A stretch of 64,000 bases of DNA from Pelodera strongyloides (Eukaryota > Nematoda > Chromadorea > Rhabditida > Rhabditidae), in assembly GCA_036852015.1 (NCBI GenBank), contig JAANDG010000213.1, positions 124,001 through 188,000 of the forward strand. Reading direction: 5' to 3'. The translations under genes were made by a program, and so were the position numbers. The notes beneath the pieces are model-generated. The model did not search any database. It saw only the letters and a list, made by a program, of their open reading frames with translations, and was not told the origin of the DNA. This document shows, piece by piece, positions 1 to 11,852 of the stretch. The number at the start of each line of letters is the position of its first letter. The first letter of the stretch is position 1.

Positions 1-493
1 CATGAGACAAAAGACCGAACGCACAACAAGTGTAAAAGATATTGTGAAATAATAGTAGAAATTTAAAAGATGTAAACAAAAAATCTTATATTTACGACAT
101 CAAGCGTTGTGTACAAATATAATAATAAAAATCCCCGTCTTGAACAGTATTTGTATAAAACATAAACGGCAAAATAGCTAAATAATGTATATCAAATTAA
201 CAAACAAGAGTTTGAATAGCAAAACATATTATTTTAGGCCAGTGAATTTAAAAGACAAAAAATAAAATTGCGTGTGGAAATAGAAAAACATACACTACAC
301 AAAGTTCAGTTTCCTAAAAAATATAGAAACACAAAAATGACAAAACAGGAAAAAGGCAAAATTTTCATTTGATGGAAGAATTACTCTAAGTGCTCGGAGA
401 ACTAATAATTTCTGTTTTTTTTTACTCTCTCCCCTCTCCAAATGCGTACTCTTTCTCTCACAAAATAAGCAAAATTAGCATATCTTCTGGAAA
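1..493. other. AT-rich flank, 3' side of ltd-1-like gene
   Basis: Downstream flank of the minus-strand LIM/transglutaminase gene. It is AT-rich and I see no exon with splice sites. It presumably holds the 3' UTR, but I could not pick a clear AATAAA on the minus strand. Confidence 0.5.
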
Positions 494-3400
494 TTAGAAT
501 CGAGCGTGGATGAGATACTTACAACAATGTGTGAGCAACTGCTTGCTATGGTAATCGTTGTCGTTTTGCCTGAAACATAAGTTTAAAGCGGTATATCAGA
601 CGGTTTCTGAATATTACTCACGTTAATTATTTGTTAGCGATGTGGGTCGGTACGACGGGGCTGGTTTTCTTTGGGCGTAAAATGTTTCTTGTGTGCCCAG
701 CACAGTGCAGAGTGGTCTATGCCCAAGTTTTAAGCCCGAATCGTTCGCTTTTTTCACCAGGCGGAATCGAATCCGGGACCATTTCATATCCTTTTCTTAT
801 ATTTGTACTAATACTCACCTCGTGTAGATATCCAGCCCATACTGTCCTTCCTCTGGGAAATCGATATAAATCGATACAGTATCTCCTCTAATGACACATC
901 TTGAACAGCCTGCCAGACTACGGTCGTCCGTACGGTTACGGTGCAAGGAAGCCACGAATTCGGATAGAGGTTTTGACATTCTAAAAGCAAAAAGTTGGTT
1001 TTAGGCAGGAATCGAACTCACAAGCCGTTTCCTAGAATTTCCCGCTTTACTATTGAAAAAAATCCCAAAAATTTGAAATACGTAACTACTGCAGAGCTAA
1101 ACAAGATCGAGTGCGTACGAGTACGACTCTGATTCTAAGCATAAGCTACAAGGTACGTACATCGGCATGAAGAAGTGCAAAGTACAAAGCAGAACTACAA
1201 AGTACAAACTACAAAGTGTAAAGTACAAACTTTACCTGAACTTGATCTCGCAATGCGTGCTGGTGTTGATGATCGGCTCGGCATGTGTTAGCGGAACAAG
1301 CCCGAAGAGACGTTTTCCCTTTGCGGGACCCCATTCCCCAGAAGCGCACTCCGGAAGCGGAACCATAATAACGGAGAGATTCTCGCAAACGATCTGAAAT
1401 AAAATTGTTATCCTGGCCCTAGCCCGAAGAGGTCTAGCAATTTGCCACCTGGAACTCGTCGCCTGTGCTCAGCACCTCTGCGGAAATGTCATAAGCAAAC
1501 CCTGTACTCCCTTGAATAAAGGTGCACGCTCTTGAGGCGTAAAAGAAATTTAATTTAATTTAATTTATTACACCAAAAAGGTAGTTTCACGAACTTCGCC
1601 ACAGCAGAATAATACTTATCTGTAAAAAAAAAGGAGAAGAATATTCGGATTATTTTAGGAAAAAAAAAGAGGAGACGAACACGCAAAAAACCTCACCTTA
1701 AACTTGCAGACGCTCTTGAACTTGATCGGTTGTCCAGTTAGGTAGTGGCCTAAAATCATTAACGTTGTCAATTTAGTGAATATTCGGATTTTTTAGGAAA
1801 ATACGCAATGAAATTGTATGATATAGGCATGGATTCTCATATGCCATGATCTAATCGTCCTCGTGACACATCCGAACACTGTTCCGAGTTGTGCGCAGTA
1901 GAAAACGTGTTTTATTCTAGTTTTGTATAAAAAAATAGTGATAATGTAACGAATGAAGAATGGACGGAAAGCAAAATAAATACAGTACCCGAAGAAACAG
2001 CGTTCGCAAATATATCCAGCAACAGCGGTCGCGTTGACGGTGCGTGAACTCGGAAAGTGACAACTCGTTCTGTGGCCGATTGCATTACAAATCGCTTCAG
2101 AGATAAATTGTTGAGCGAAGTCTCATCCGAGTCGTAGAACCTGAAAATTATACTTGAACCTGCAAACCCTGATTGCCTAATACTGATTTATAAGCGACGA
2201 GTAAAAGTAAAAAACGAGCACCAAAGTTTGCTGTGCACGCGAGTGGTTTTTTGTGTGAGCGTGATTTCAAAAGAGTGGCTAGAAATAATAATATATCCGT
2301 AATGAGATGGAAAGATATACATAGTTTAGAAGCAAAGACACCAACTCTCATCGACAAATGGAACCACCTTATTTTACAATCAATGAGTTGATATAGATTT
2401 TCGAAGAACTAGAGTTTTCATACCACTTACTTGAGATTGTAATGAAAAATGAGGTTTTCGGCGCCTTGCTCCGGTAACCTTACTGACACGGAGGCCGCCC
2501 CAGTACGATCGGTCTGCAAAATATTTGATTACTTTTTTTTTCATTGTCATACATAGTCAGTCCCGTAAATACTGAAAGTGCCATAGCTTACCATTAGAAA
2601 TCAAAACTTCTGTCACTTTCTAATTCATTAAATTTATGCCAACATTTCCACGAGAAACTTGGGGATTTCGCCGTTTTGGGGAACATTTTTTACCGTATTA
2701 CTCCCCCTGAAGCGTGAAGAACAGTCCTAGCTATAAAGCGAAATACCGATCGGTTATTGAAAAGCATTGAAACGCATCGTGGACACCTACATTCTTATGC
2801 AGCTTATGCTTATGCAAATGAACATAAAGAATAAAAAATCGAGCTAAATTCGAGTAAATTAGCATAAATACGTAAGAATTCAGTTGTCCACGATGTGTTT
2901 CAAAAACCGACAGGTATTTCGCTTTAATCCTATTACATAACTACAGTTGACAACGCACACGAACAGTATTTATTACGCTAATTTCTGTATTTAATAATAT
3001 TTACGAAACGTACATAAATAATGCTCTCCAGCCGGTCGTCCTCAAACGATAATCCGTATTTGAAGAACAAAGAACGCACAAATGGAATACGCTCAAACTG
3101 TGATAGAGTAATCGGACGATTTAACAACTGCCAGGCGGGATCCGAAGGGAAAAACTCGTAGATGAACTCCTGAAGGTATATTGATTAGAATCAGGTGTCC
3201 GAGTGCCAAACTCCTTGGTTGCCACCCACACAACCCGAGTTCGAATCCACCTCAAGAGTCATAAGCTTTAGCTTACCTCTGGATCAGTCATAAAGTAGTG
3301 ATCATCGTATTCGTAGCGGAGGTTTCCATCGCCTTTAGCATCCAGTTGACCGTCTTTGGCATTCCTGAAAATTAGCAAATTACAATATTTTGCTTACAAT

Positions 3401-5119
3401 AGCAAAATGTAATGACAGAGATGATTTAGGTTCAGCTTCGTATACTACACATTGTATTAAAAAACCCTATATAGATAGTATATATGTCATAAGGTTCTAC
3501 AAATTTCCAGTACGAGTTTCGTAAACTTTAGTGAAGGTTTAAATCTGTCAATAAGGAACTTACACCAAGTGTCTGGCTCCCCAATTGCATTGCACAAAAC
3601 GCCAGTTTCCATCCAAATATACGGCGTTCCAGGTATTTCGGAACCGACCGCTAAATAACGTCATAAATTAATCAATAATAAGTCATAACGCGGCAGATCA
3701 ATTAATGCTCGTAGTGGGTTCGATCGATAAGCGTAGATGAGCCCTGAGCGTGAGCCTAAGACTAAGCCTAAGCCTAAGCCTAAGCCTAAGCATCGACTGC
3801 ATAGATGGATCGATGAGCTTAGACAGGCCACGAGAGCTACTCTCTTATTTCCACAAGTAAATGTTTGAAGTCTTATAAAATAGACAATTCTAGTAAGACA
3901 AGGAAATTTTAAAGGGTTATTGGTATACTAAAAAAGAAACACTTACCTATTCTCATCGAACTTTAGGCCGGGTTGATAGCCCGCCGATTTACTGTAGCCC
4001 TTGATCACAACACTGTGAAGACCGGCGTAACTAAATGTTGTAATTTTAGAATGGTGCTCATTTTCTTTCATAAAGTGACATATGGCGAATTAGCTGCAAA
4101 TTGATGTGACGTCTATGTTCCTACGGCGTAATTCCTGAGACACTTACCTCAAACTAATAAACAACACAAGATATTGTTGAAATCGTAAGCCGTGAAAATG
4201 TGACCCTAAGATACCACGCTTCACGACGCATTATACTGACGGGGACCAAACTACAAAGAACAATGAACACTAAACATAATCAAGAAAACTAAACATAAAT
4301 TAAATTAAAGCATATTAGTTCTTACCTGCACAATCTCTTGAAGAGTACGTGGTAGGACTCCGTACCATACTTGATACCTCTGAGCAGTCCCATTGGTGTG
4401 TTACTATCCAATCCTTCTTCAAATACCATCGTGTTCAGATTCTTTATCGTAATCCAACGGTAGATTGCTCTAAAATTGGAAAATTACAAGTGAACGAGGT
4501 GTTTCGTCAAGATTTTGCAAAGGTTGAGGATGTACCAAACTTTCGGCGGAGTCACCGCACGCTTACAAGCTCAAAGAACACACGAACTTTAACAATGCTT
4601 ACCTAGCCTTGTCCACGTCACATGTCGCATTGTAGGTAAGAGCTCTGATTAGCTCAGTAAATGAGGTTACTTCGCTCTGCGCGATATCGATGGCCACTTG
4701 GTCGATTGTTTCGAAAACCTAAAGACAATCGATAATTAGTTTAAAGCGAACATGGATGCTCATTTTTGCCGTACTCTAGCCGTTCAGCCTGATTGTGAAC
4801 TCGTACAGTAGATTAGATTGTATACCAGCTGTCATGCACATGTGTTCTACGTGTGCTCTTTTTGGGCGGGAATTTGAAATAGTATTGGTTGCATGATCGT
4901 TCGATTTTATATTAATTGATACATACCTTCCTTGAAACACAACAATTTGTAAACAAAATTAAATCGAACAATAAGAAGCGCTGGTACTTACATCAGTCGA
5001 AGTATAAACAACCCTCTTTGAGCACGAGGGTGGCATGGGTGGAGGGGGAGTGGATGGATATGCAGATCCTGGGGAGATACCGTCCTCCAGAGCAGCCTGA
5101 AATGCATAGAATTATTACT

Positions 5120-5159
<40 letters not shown>

Positions 5160-8100
5160 TTCTCTCTATCTCTCTCTCTCTCTCTCTCTCTTCGCAAGTT
5201 TAGAATATCGTCCAAAATTGGCATAATTGCCGAAAATGTTCCATATTTCTAACTATTCTGGTCCCACCTCAAGTTCCTGCACTCGACTTCGCTTGAATAA
5301 ATCCAACATTTCCTTTGCTTGCCAATCGACCAATTCGGCAGTTTTATGGCGTTGGCGTTCCTAAAGAGTTACATAGCTTCATTGTTTTTAGTGGTGTTAT
5401 GATTATGAGCATGAGTGGATATATCGTTCTTCGTTCTGGACCTCAGTTGAGAGGTCAGTGCCCGACAGTTCGATCCCTACACGTGCGCTGGTATTTTTGC
5501 GCATCTAGCAGCTACAAAAACTACCCAAGGCTCTAGCGCGTAGCGCACAGCGTCAAAATATAAGTCAGTTGATCCGCAAACGCGAACCCTGGTGATTAAA
5601 ACTCGAAAAAAAAAGAAATAATTCCATAACTACCGTAGTATTGTATTTGTATTACAGTAACTTTCTCATATATCTACAGTATGATGATGATACCAGAATA
5701 CCACCGTAGCTTACCTAACATTTCAGAATACAGTATTATTGACAGAACATTACAGTACCTTTCTCTTCTGATGAATTGTCTCGAGTTTCTTGTCCCTTTT
5801 GATGGTCAGTTGTCTGATCAGGTCATCTTTTTGCAATTTATTCGCTTGGCCCTTTTCAAAACGGCGCGCGAAATCGGCCAAAGCTTGTTCCCATTCTTCC
5901 TTTAAATATTATTATAAAAATTAATAATCAAACGAAAACCTCATTTACACATTTCTTTCATGTGCATACATTCAGATCCAAAACAAGCTAAGAAATTTAC
6001 GTTCTTTTATTTAGGTGTAGTTGTTATGACCGTAACCGTAGTATTCAAGTGGCCACTGATCCCTTCTCATTAAAGCGAAATACCGGCCGGTTTTTGAAAC
6101 ACATCGAGTAGACCAGCATTCTTATGCAGCTTATGCAAATGAACATAAATTAGAATGAAAAATCGAGTTAAATTCGAGCAAATTAGCATAAATACGTCCA
6201 CGATGCGTTTGTCCACGATGTGTTTCAAAAACCGGCCGGTATTCGCTTTAATTCCACAAGTTCAGCTGAACTTCTTTCCTGCGCTTGATCCCTTTCCCTC
6301 AAATATATATAGCTAAACGCACCCTGGTTTCCCTCTCAAACTGCTCCTTGTCCCTGTGCCTCTCATTTTCGAATGAACTATACAACTCGTCCTCCTGTTC
6401 TCTATGTAAGAGTTCAAGCCGAGACTGCGAATCGTAGTCCTGAAAACATGAACTTAAGTTTATTGTTGTCTAAAATCATCTCCGAGATAGGCGGACATCT
6501 CCCCGGGTAGATGCTCCCCAGTAAACTAAAACCCTCCCCAAGACTGACTCTCCCCGGTGAACTAAAACCCTCCCCAAGACTGACTCCACTCCCCGGCAGC
6601 ACTTTTCTAGCATTCTTTGTGCTACTCCACTCATTGCTCTGTAGGGCACTGAATTGAATGACTGGCTTAGGCTTAGGCTATGACTGGCTTTATGTGAACG
6701 AACGAGTTTCGCTCCCGACCGTCTTGTTATGCCTATTATGTGCGTGCACATACTTGCAAGAAAGCATTTGCAAACCTCCCTCTGTGTATGTCTCTCTCTG
6801 GATCTATAGTCTCTCTAATTCTCTCTTACTTCTCTCTATCTCTCTCTTTAAACTAAACTATCTGTCAAACAATTTCTTGAAGTACAGTAACAAAACACAA
6901 AGAAAGAACATATAGTACAAGTTCAAATAAATAGCAAAAACTCCCAGAAATTACATGCTACATTTATGAGTAAAACTCACAACAACATAGTTGGCTCCAT
7001 CGTGTATAATCTTCGGGTACGGTTTAGCAACTTGCGTGGCTCTGATAGCGTGCGCGATTTTCATATCGTTCATGCCGGCGTCTCTGGAAAAATTCATCGA
7101 ACTTATTTTAAATTATACATTACTTCTCTTAGAATTCCTCTGTCTAATAAGCCCGAAGACGTCGAGCAATTTGTCATCTGGAACTCGTCGCCTACCCGCC
7201 TACTACTCAGGACCTCTGCGGAACATGTCATAAGCAAAACCTTGAAACTGTTTGTTCACCCTTGAATAAAGGTGAACGCTCTTGAAGCGCAAACGATTTA
7301 TTTATTTATTTATAAGAATATTTTCGTGCACAAGGAAAGTGTCAGCGTTAATTCTAAATGCACATTGAGTAGTTCGCGGTACAGTGTATATTATTTCAGA
7401 GCAAAGGGTGATTTTTTAGCTCTTATGCTACTTAAGAGTGAAAATCCGTAATAATACGACTTACGCAGGCCGGATGTGCCCATTACGTTTGTCGGACCCG
7501 TTTCGCTCACCGCCACTTTTCTCGAATGGCGCATCGTGTGCGCACGCAATTGGCACATGATTGGCACAATAGACTTCCTGTAAATATACTGTATAATAGC
7601 CAGAAGGGGTATACTTATTGCGAAAAAATAAATAAATAATGACGCAACAGTTGGTCATTAAAGGGAGAGGCCCACGAGATAAAAGTTTTCCTCAATTTAC
7701 TTGCACAGAATGTCCGGAATCTCAGAAATATTACTGCGAAAACCGCATATCTTTGCATCTAGAACTCGCAGATATATTCTATGCTAAACAGTTCGACCAG
7801 GCACAGTAGTCTGAAACAATTTTTGCTCTTTTATGCCATTACAGTATTGGAAACGCTTTGTTATAATGGTAGTAATGTTCTTCATGCGTTTAACAAGTAT
7901 TATGTAGAGAATGGATGCTAATGGATGGATATAAACTACAAAAAGGTATTTTAACCTTTCTGACTACGGTGCCTGGCCGAACTGTTTAGCATAGAATATC
8001 TCTGCGAGTTCACTATGCAAATATATGCGGTTTTCACAGAAATATTTCTGAGGTTCCGGACATACTGTGCAAGTAAATTGAGGAAAACTTGTTTCTCGTG

Positions 8101-11100
8101 GGCCTCTCCCTTTAAATAAATGAAAGCCCCATAAAACAGATGAGAATCAATGTAGAATGTGGGAATGTGCAAATTTTATCTAGTATTTGCTAGGAATGCC
8201 CGTACAGGCTTGTTAGCTTTAGTGGGTTCAGACTTTACGTAGAGGTTATAGAACACAGCCTAATAGACCTTAGTGAGTACTTGCGCGTTGTGAAGCGCGG
8301 AGTATTAGGGTTCCCTTTGGATGACGTTCTTTTTTTTGTATAACCAATAAACCGTTATGATTATTATTGTAAAGACGCTAGGTTTATTAGTCACCTCTAT
8401 CGTTAAGGCAACATCAAGGCAGGGTGAAACATCACGCTTTTCATAAACATTTTTTTTTTGGAATTTGGAAAAATTGACATCAATTTGAATACTTGTTATC
8501 GAATTTACGAGTTTGGAACTTGTTGAGGAAGATAGAGATCAGATACAGGGAAAGATAACGAGAAAACGAGAAAGATAGAGAGAGAAAGATAGATAGAGAG
8601 AGAGAGAATAAACATCTTTCTTTTTACGTTTTTCATGATGAGAAGCTGGGACGCACTGTTTTAACCCAAATCTCATTAATTCTTTAATATGTTTAGTATA
8701 AGAAATTTGTGCAATTGCGACATCACGTAAAATTAGGGTAGGCTAGGAGCTTGCAAATATTTACGATATAACAATTTGCACAAATCTGTGACTTTACGAG
8801 GGTATTGCCGACGATTAGAACGTTTTCACAACTTGAATACTTTGAATAATTTCTATACGCAATTACTACAGATTCACACAAAAAAACTTCACAGACACAG
8901 CAGCCCCTTCCCGCTTTACAAAAACAATAATCGACCTGTGCTCTATTCCCAATAACCATTTTTGTTGCAAAAATTCATCTTGCTGTGGAAAAGCCGCCAA
9001 AAGAAGTGCTATATTTGCATGTTCATGGTCATAGAAATATCGGACACCTTTCACACACAAAGCCTGCAGGACTCCTCGAGTGGTTATTATTATGAGAGCC
9101 GACTCTCAGGCTGAGCATATACAAAGCGGAGCGAAGGAAGGATTCAAGTCTTTTGCCTAAAAACCAGATGTTTTGGTGGTCAACGATGAGTATGCATATG
9201 CTGTGTGTGACAATGTTTCCACCGGAAACAATGAATTAGAAAACGTTCAATTGCCAAGTCTCTAAAACTAGGTAAAACAAAGCCAACCTCTGAATCTTTT
9301 TCTCTCTCTCTCTCTCCCTTTCTCTCTCTCTCTCTCCTCCTCTCTCCCTCTCCCTCTCTCTCTCTCCCTCTCCCTCCCCCTCTCTCTCCTTCTCTTCTCT
9401 CTCCCTCTCCCTCTCTCTCTCCCCCTCAACCTCTGCATCTCTCTCTCTCTCTCTCTCTGACTAAACTACAAATCATGAAATCATAGAATAAAAGTGGACC
9501 CCCTTCAAAACAGACCAAGACGAAGTGCTATATCTTCGGGGTTCAGTCACTCATTATGAGAAAGATAAACAAGATCATTGGCGGGGAGGCTTTTCGCCCC
9601 CAAAGTACTATCACGGGGAACTAATACCCACCCGGGGGGAAAGGGATAGCGGTGGGAATTTTCGGCCACTAAGGGCGAAAATAGAAGAAATTTCCGGAAA
9701 AGGGTGAGCTTTGAACAGTAATTACGTTGCTTTTATGTTGCGCAAAGCACACGAACAGAAGGTAACGTACATGCTTAAAGATCAGTAAAAGTTGATTATG
9801 GTGATCGACTTGCGTCTAAAAACAAACATCCCATAGTTAGTTAAGCCTAAGCCTAACAATAAGCCTAACAATCAATTGTAAGTCTGACAGTCTTACCCAC
9901 TAATAAGGTGTCCTGCGGCATGAAGACCAGAGGCCGGTTTCACAAAAATTTAAAGGGATCGGCTCACCTCAAATCGTGTCTGTTTTTTCTGTTTCTTTAT
10001 TTTCTATAAGGGATAATAAAAATTTGGAATACAAAAAGTAGTGTTCCATTTCAATACTCACGAAGATATTAGGTGATAAAGTGGTGGATCGATCGGCCCG
10101 AAATGAAAAAGTGTAATTGTCCTGCCTTGTTTGTATGGGACAATTAACACTTTTTCATTTCGGGCCGATCGATCCACCACTTTATCACCTAATATCTTCG
10201 TGAGTATTGAAATATAACACTACTTTTTGTATTCCAAATTTTTATTATCCCTTATAGAAAATAAAGAAACAGAAAAAACAGACACGATTTGAGGTGAGCC
10301 GATCCCTTTAACCCGAGTCCGGACTCGGGTTAACCCTGCCCCGGGTTTGGCTTGGAAAGAGAGGTCACGGGTTAACTTTGCCCCTGCTCGGGATAGAGTT
10401 ATCCCGGGTTAAATTTTTGTGAAATGGGTTTCTCTCTCGCGAGGCTGGGTTAGGGTCCCTACCCCGGAGTTAAAGGGATCGGCTCACCTCAAATCGTGTC
10501 TGTTTTTTCTGTTTCTTTATTTTCTATAAGGGATAATAAAAATTTGGAATACAAAAAGTAGTGTTATATTTCAATACTCACGAAGATATTAGGTGATAAA
10601 GTGGTGGATCGATCGGCCCGAAATGAAAAAGTGTTAATTGTCCCATACAAACAAGGCAGGACAATTACACTTTTTCATTTCGGGCCGATCGATCCACCAC
10701 TTTATCACCTAATATCTTCGTGAGTATTGAAATGGAACACTACTTTTTGTATTCCAAATTTTTATTATCCCTTATAGAAAATAAAGAAACAGAAAAAACA
10801 GACACGATTTGAGGTGAGCCGATCCCTTTAACCCTGCCCAGCTCGCACAAGAGTTTCGCTGGCAACATTTGGTAACGAAATGCAATAAGAAAGGTCTTAG
10901 GAGTGTATTTAATGTATATTTATGTATTCTTTACATTTTTTTAAAAGAACTATAATTTGAACATACGAGAATTAAATATTTCTCATATTTTTTCGCATAT
11001 TTTTTGTTTAATCGTCATAAACAAAAAATGTATATAATAATAATACCTAAATATACTAGTAGTTTACCTCTCCTATCTTATATAACAGACAAGTAGAAAT

Positions 11101-11816
11101 TCAGAGTGCCGTATTGGTGTATGCAACCATGAAACCCATGCACGGTACCGAGGTTGCATAATAAGCCCACAGTATCATGTTTTTCTTATAAACTACCCAA
11201 ACTTTGCTACAAACTATGCGCCTAAAAAGATAATACGTGCCTTTAATTATGCCCTTCCTTGCATATCACATACAAATGATTCGAACACTTTGCTAAAATC
11301 GAGTATAACAAACATTTTGGCCGACTTTGGCTGCGTACTCAGCACAACGTTGTATTTCAGGATGCGCAGCCAAAGGGATAGTGCCGGGTTAGACGCCCTG
11401 CGGCGGTAAATCTTTGTGAAATGGGTGGAGGGTTATCAGGTTAGCTACCCCACGGGGCAGCCACCCTGAGGATAAAGTTAACCTATCCTAACCGGAGTTA
11501 AATTTTTGTGAAACCGGCCTCAGGCGAGGAAGGTACTTTATACACATGATTGGCCTTGGGCCTTATGATAGCCCCAAAGGAAACTATTAAGAGTCTTGAG
11601 TCCTTCCTTTGAATCAACTCAGAACCCAAAGGAAACAATTAGGAGAGAGGGTCTAGAATTTATTTAGCATGAATCTTTCTCTGCAAAACCCTTCGCAATG
11701 CTCATTCAAACGTCTGCGTAAAGGGGATCTGTGGGCCTGCACGCGTGGTGTCCAACGCGTGAAATGTACATAGAGAGGGAAGATAGAGAGAGAGTTAAGA
11801 GAGAGAGAGAGAGTTA

Positions 11817-11852
<36 letters not shown>

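Larger units (their letters stand above)
9928..11523. mobile_element. Outer inverted-repeat element containing two family C insertions
   Basis: The ends are inverted repeats: AGGCCGGTTTCACAAAAATT on the left and its complement AATTTTTGTGAAACCGGCCT on the right. GC-rich subterminal blocks (CCCGAGTCCGGACTCGGG; CCGGGTTAA repeats) lie inside. Two 362-bp family C palindromes interrupt it, so without them it would be about 0.9 kb. No transposase ORF is visible. Related ends occur at 33753 and 42677. Confidence 0.75.

Noticed and set aside
1167..1397. Plus-strand 76-codon ORF
   Set aside because: Antisense of ltd-1 exon 1236-1393, which has matching splice sites and phase.
9842..9870. CRISPR-like direct repeats
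   Set aside because: Only short TTAGGC-type units without spacers, in a eukaryotic genome.
9928..11523. Autonomous DNA transposon
   Set aside because: No transposase-like ORF in the interior after removing the two nested palindromes.
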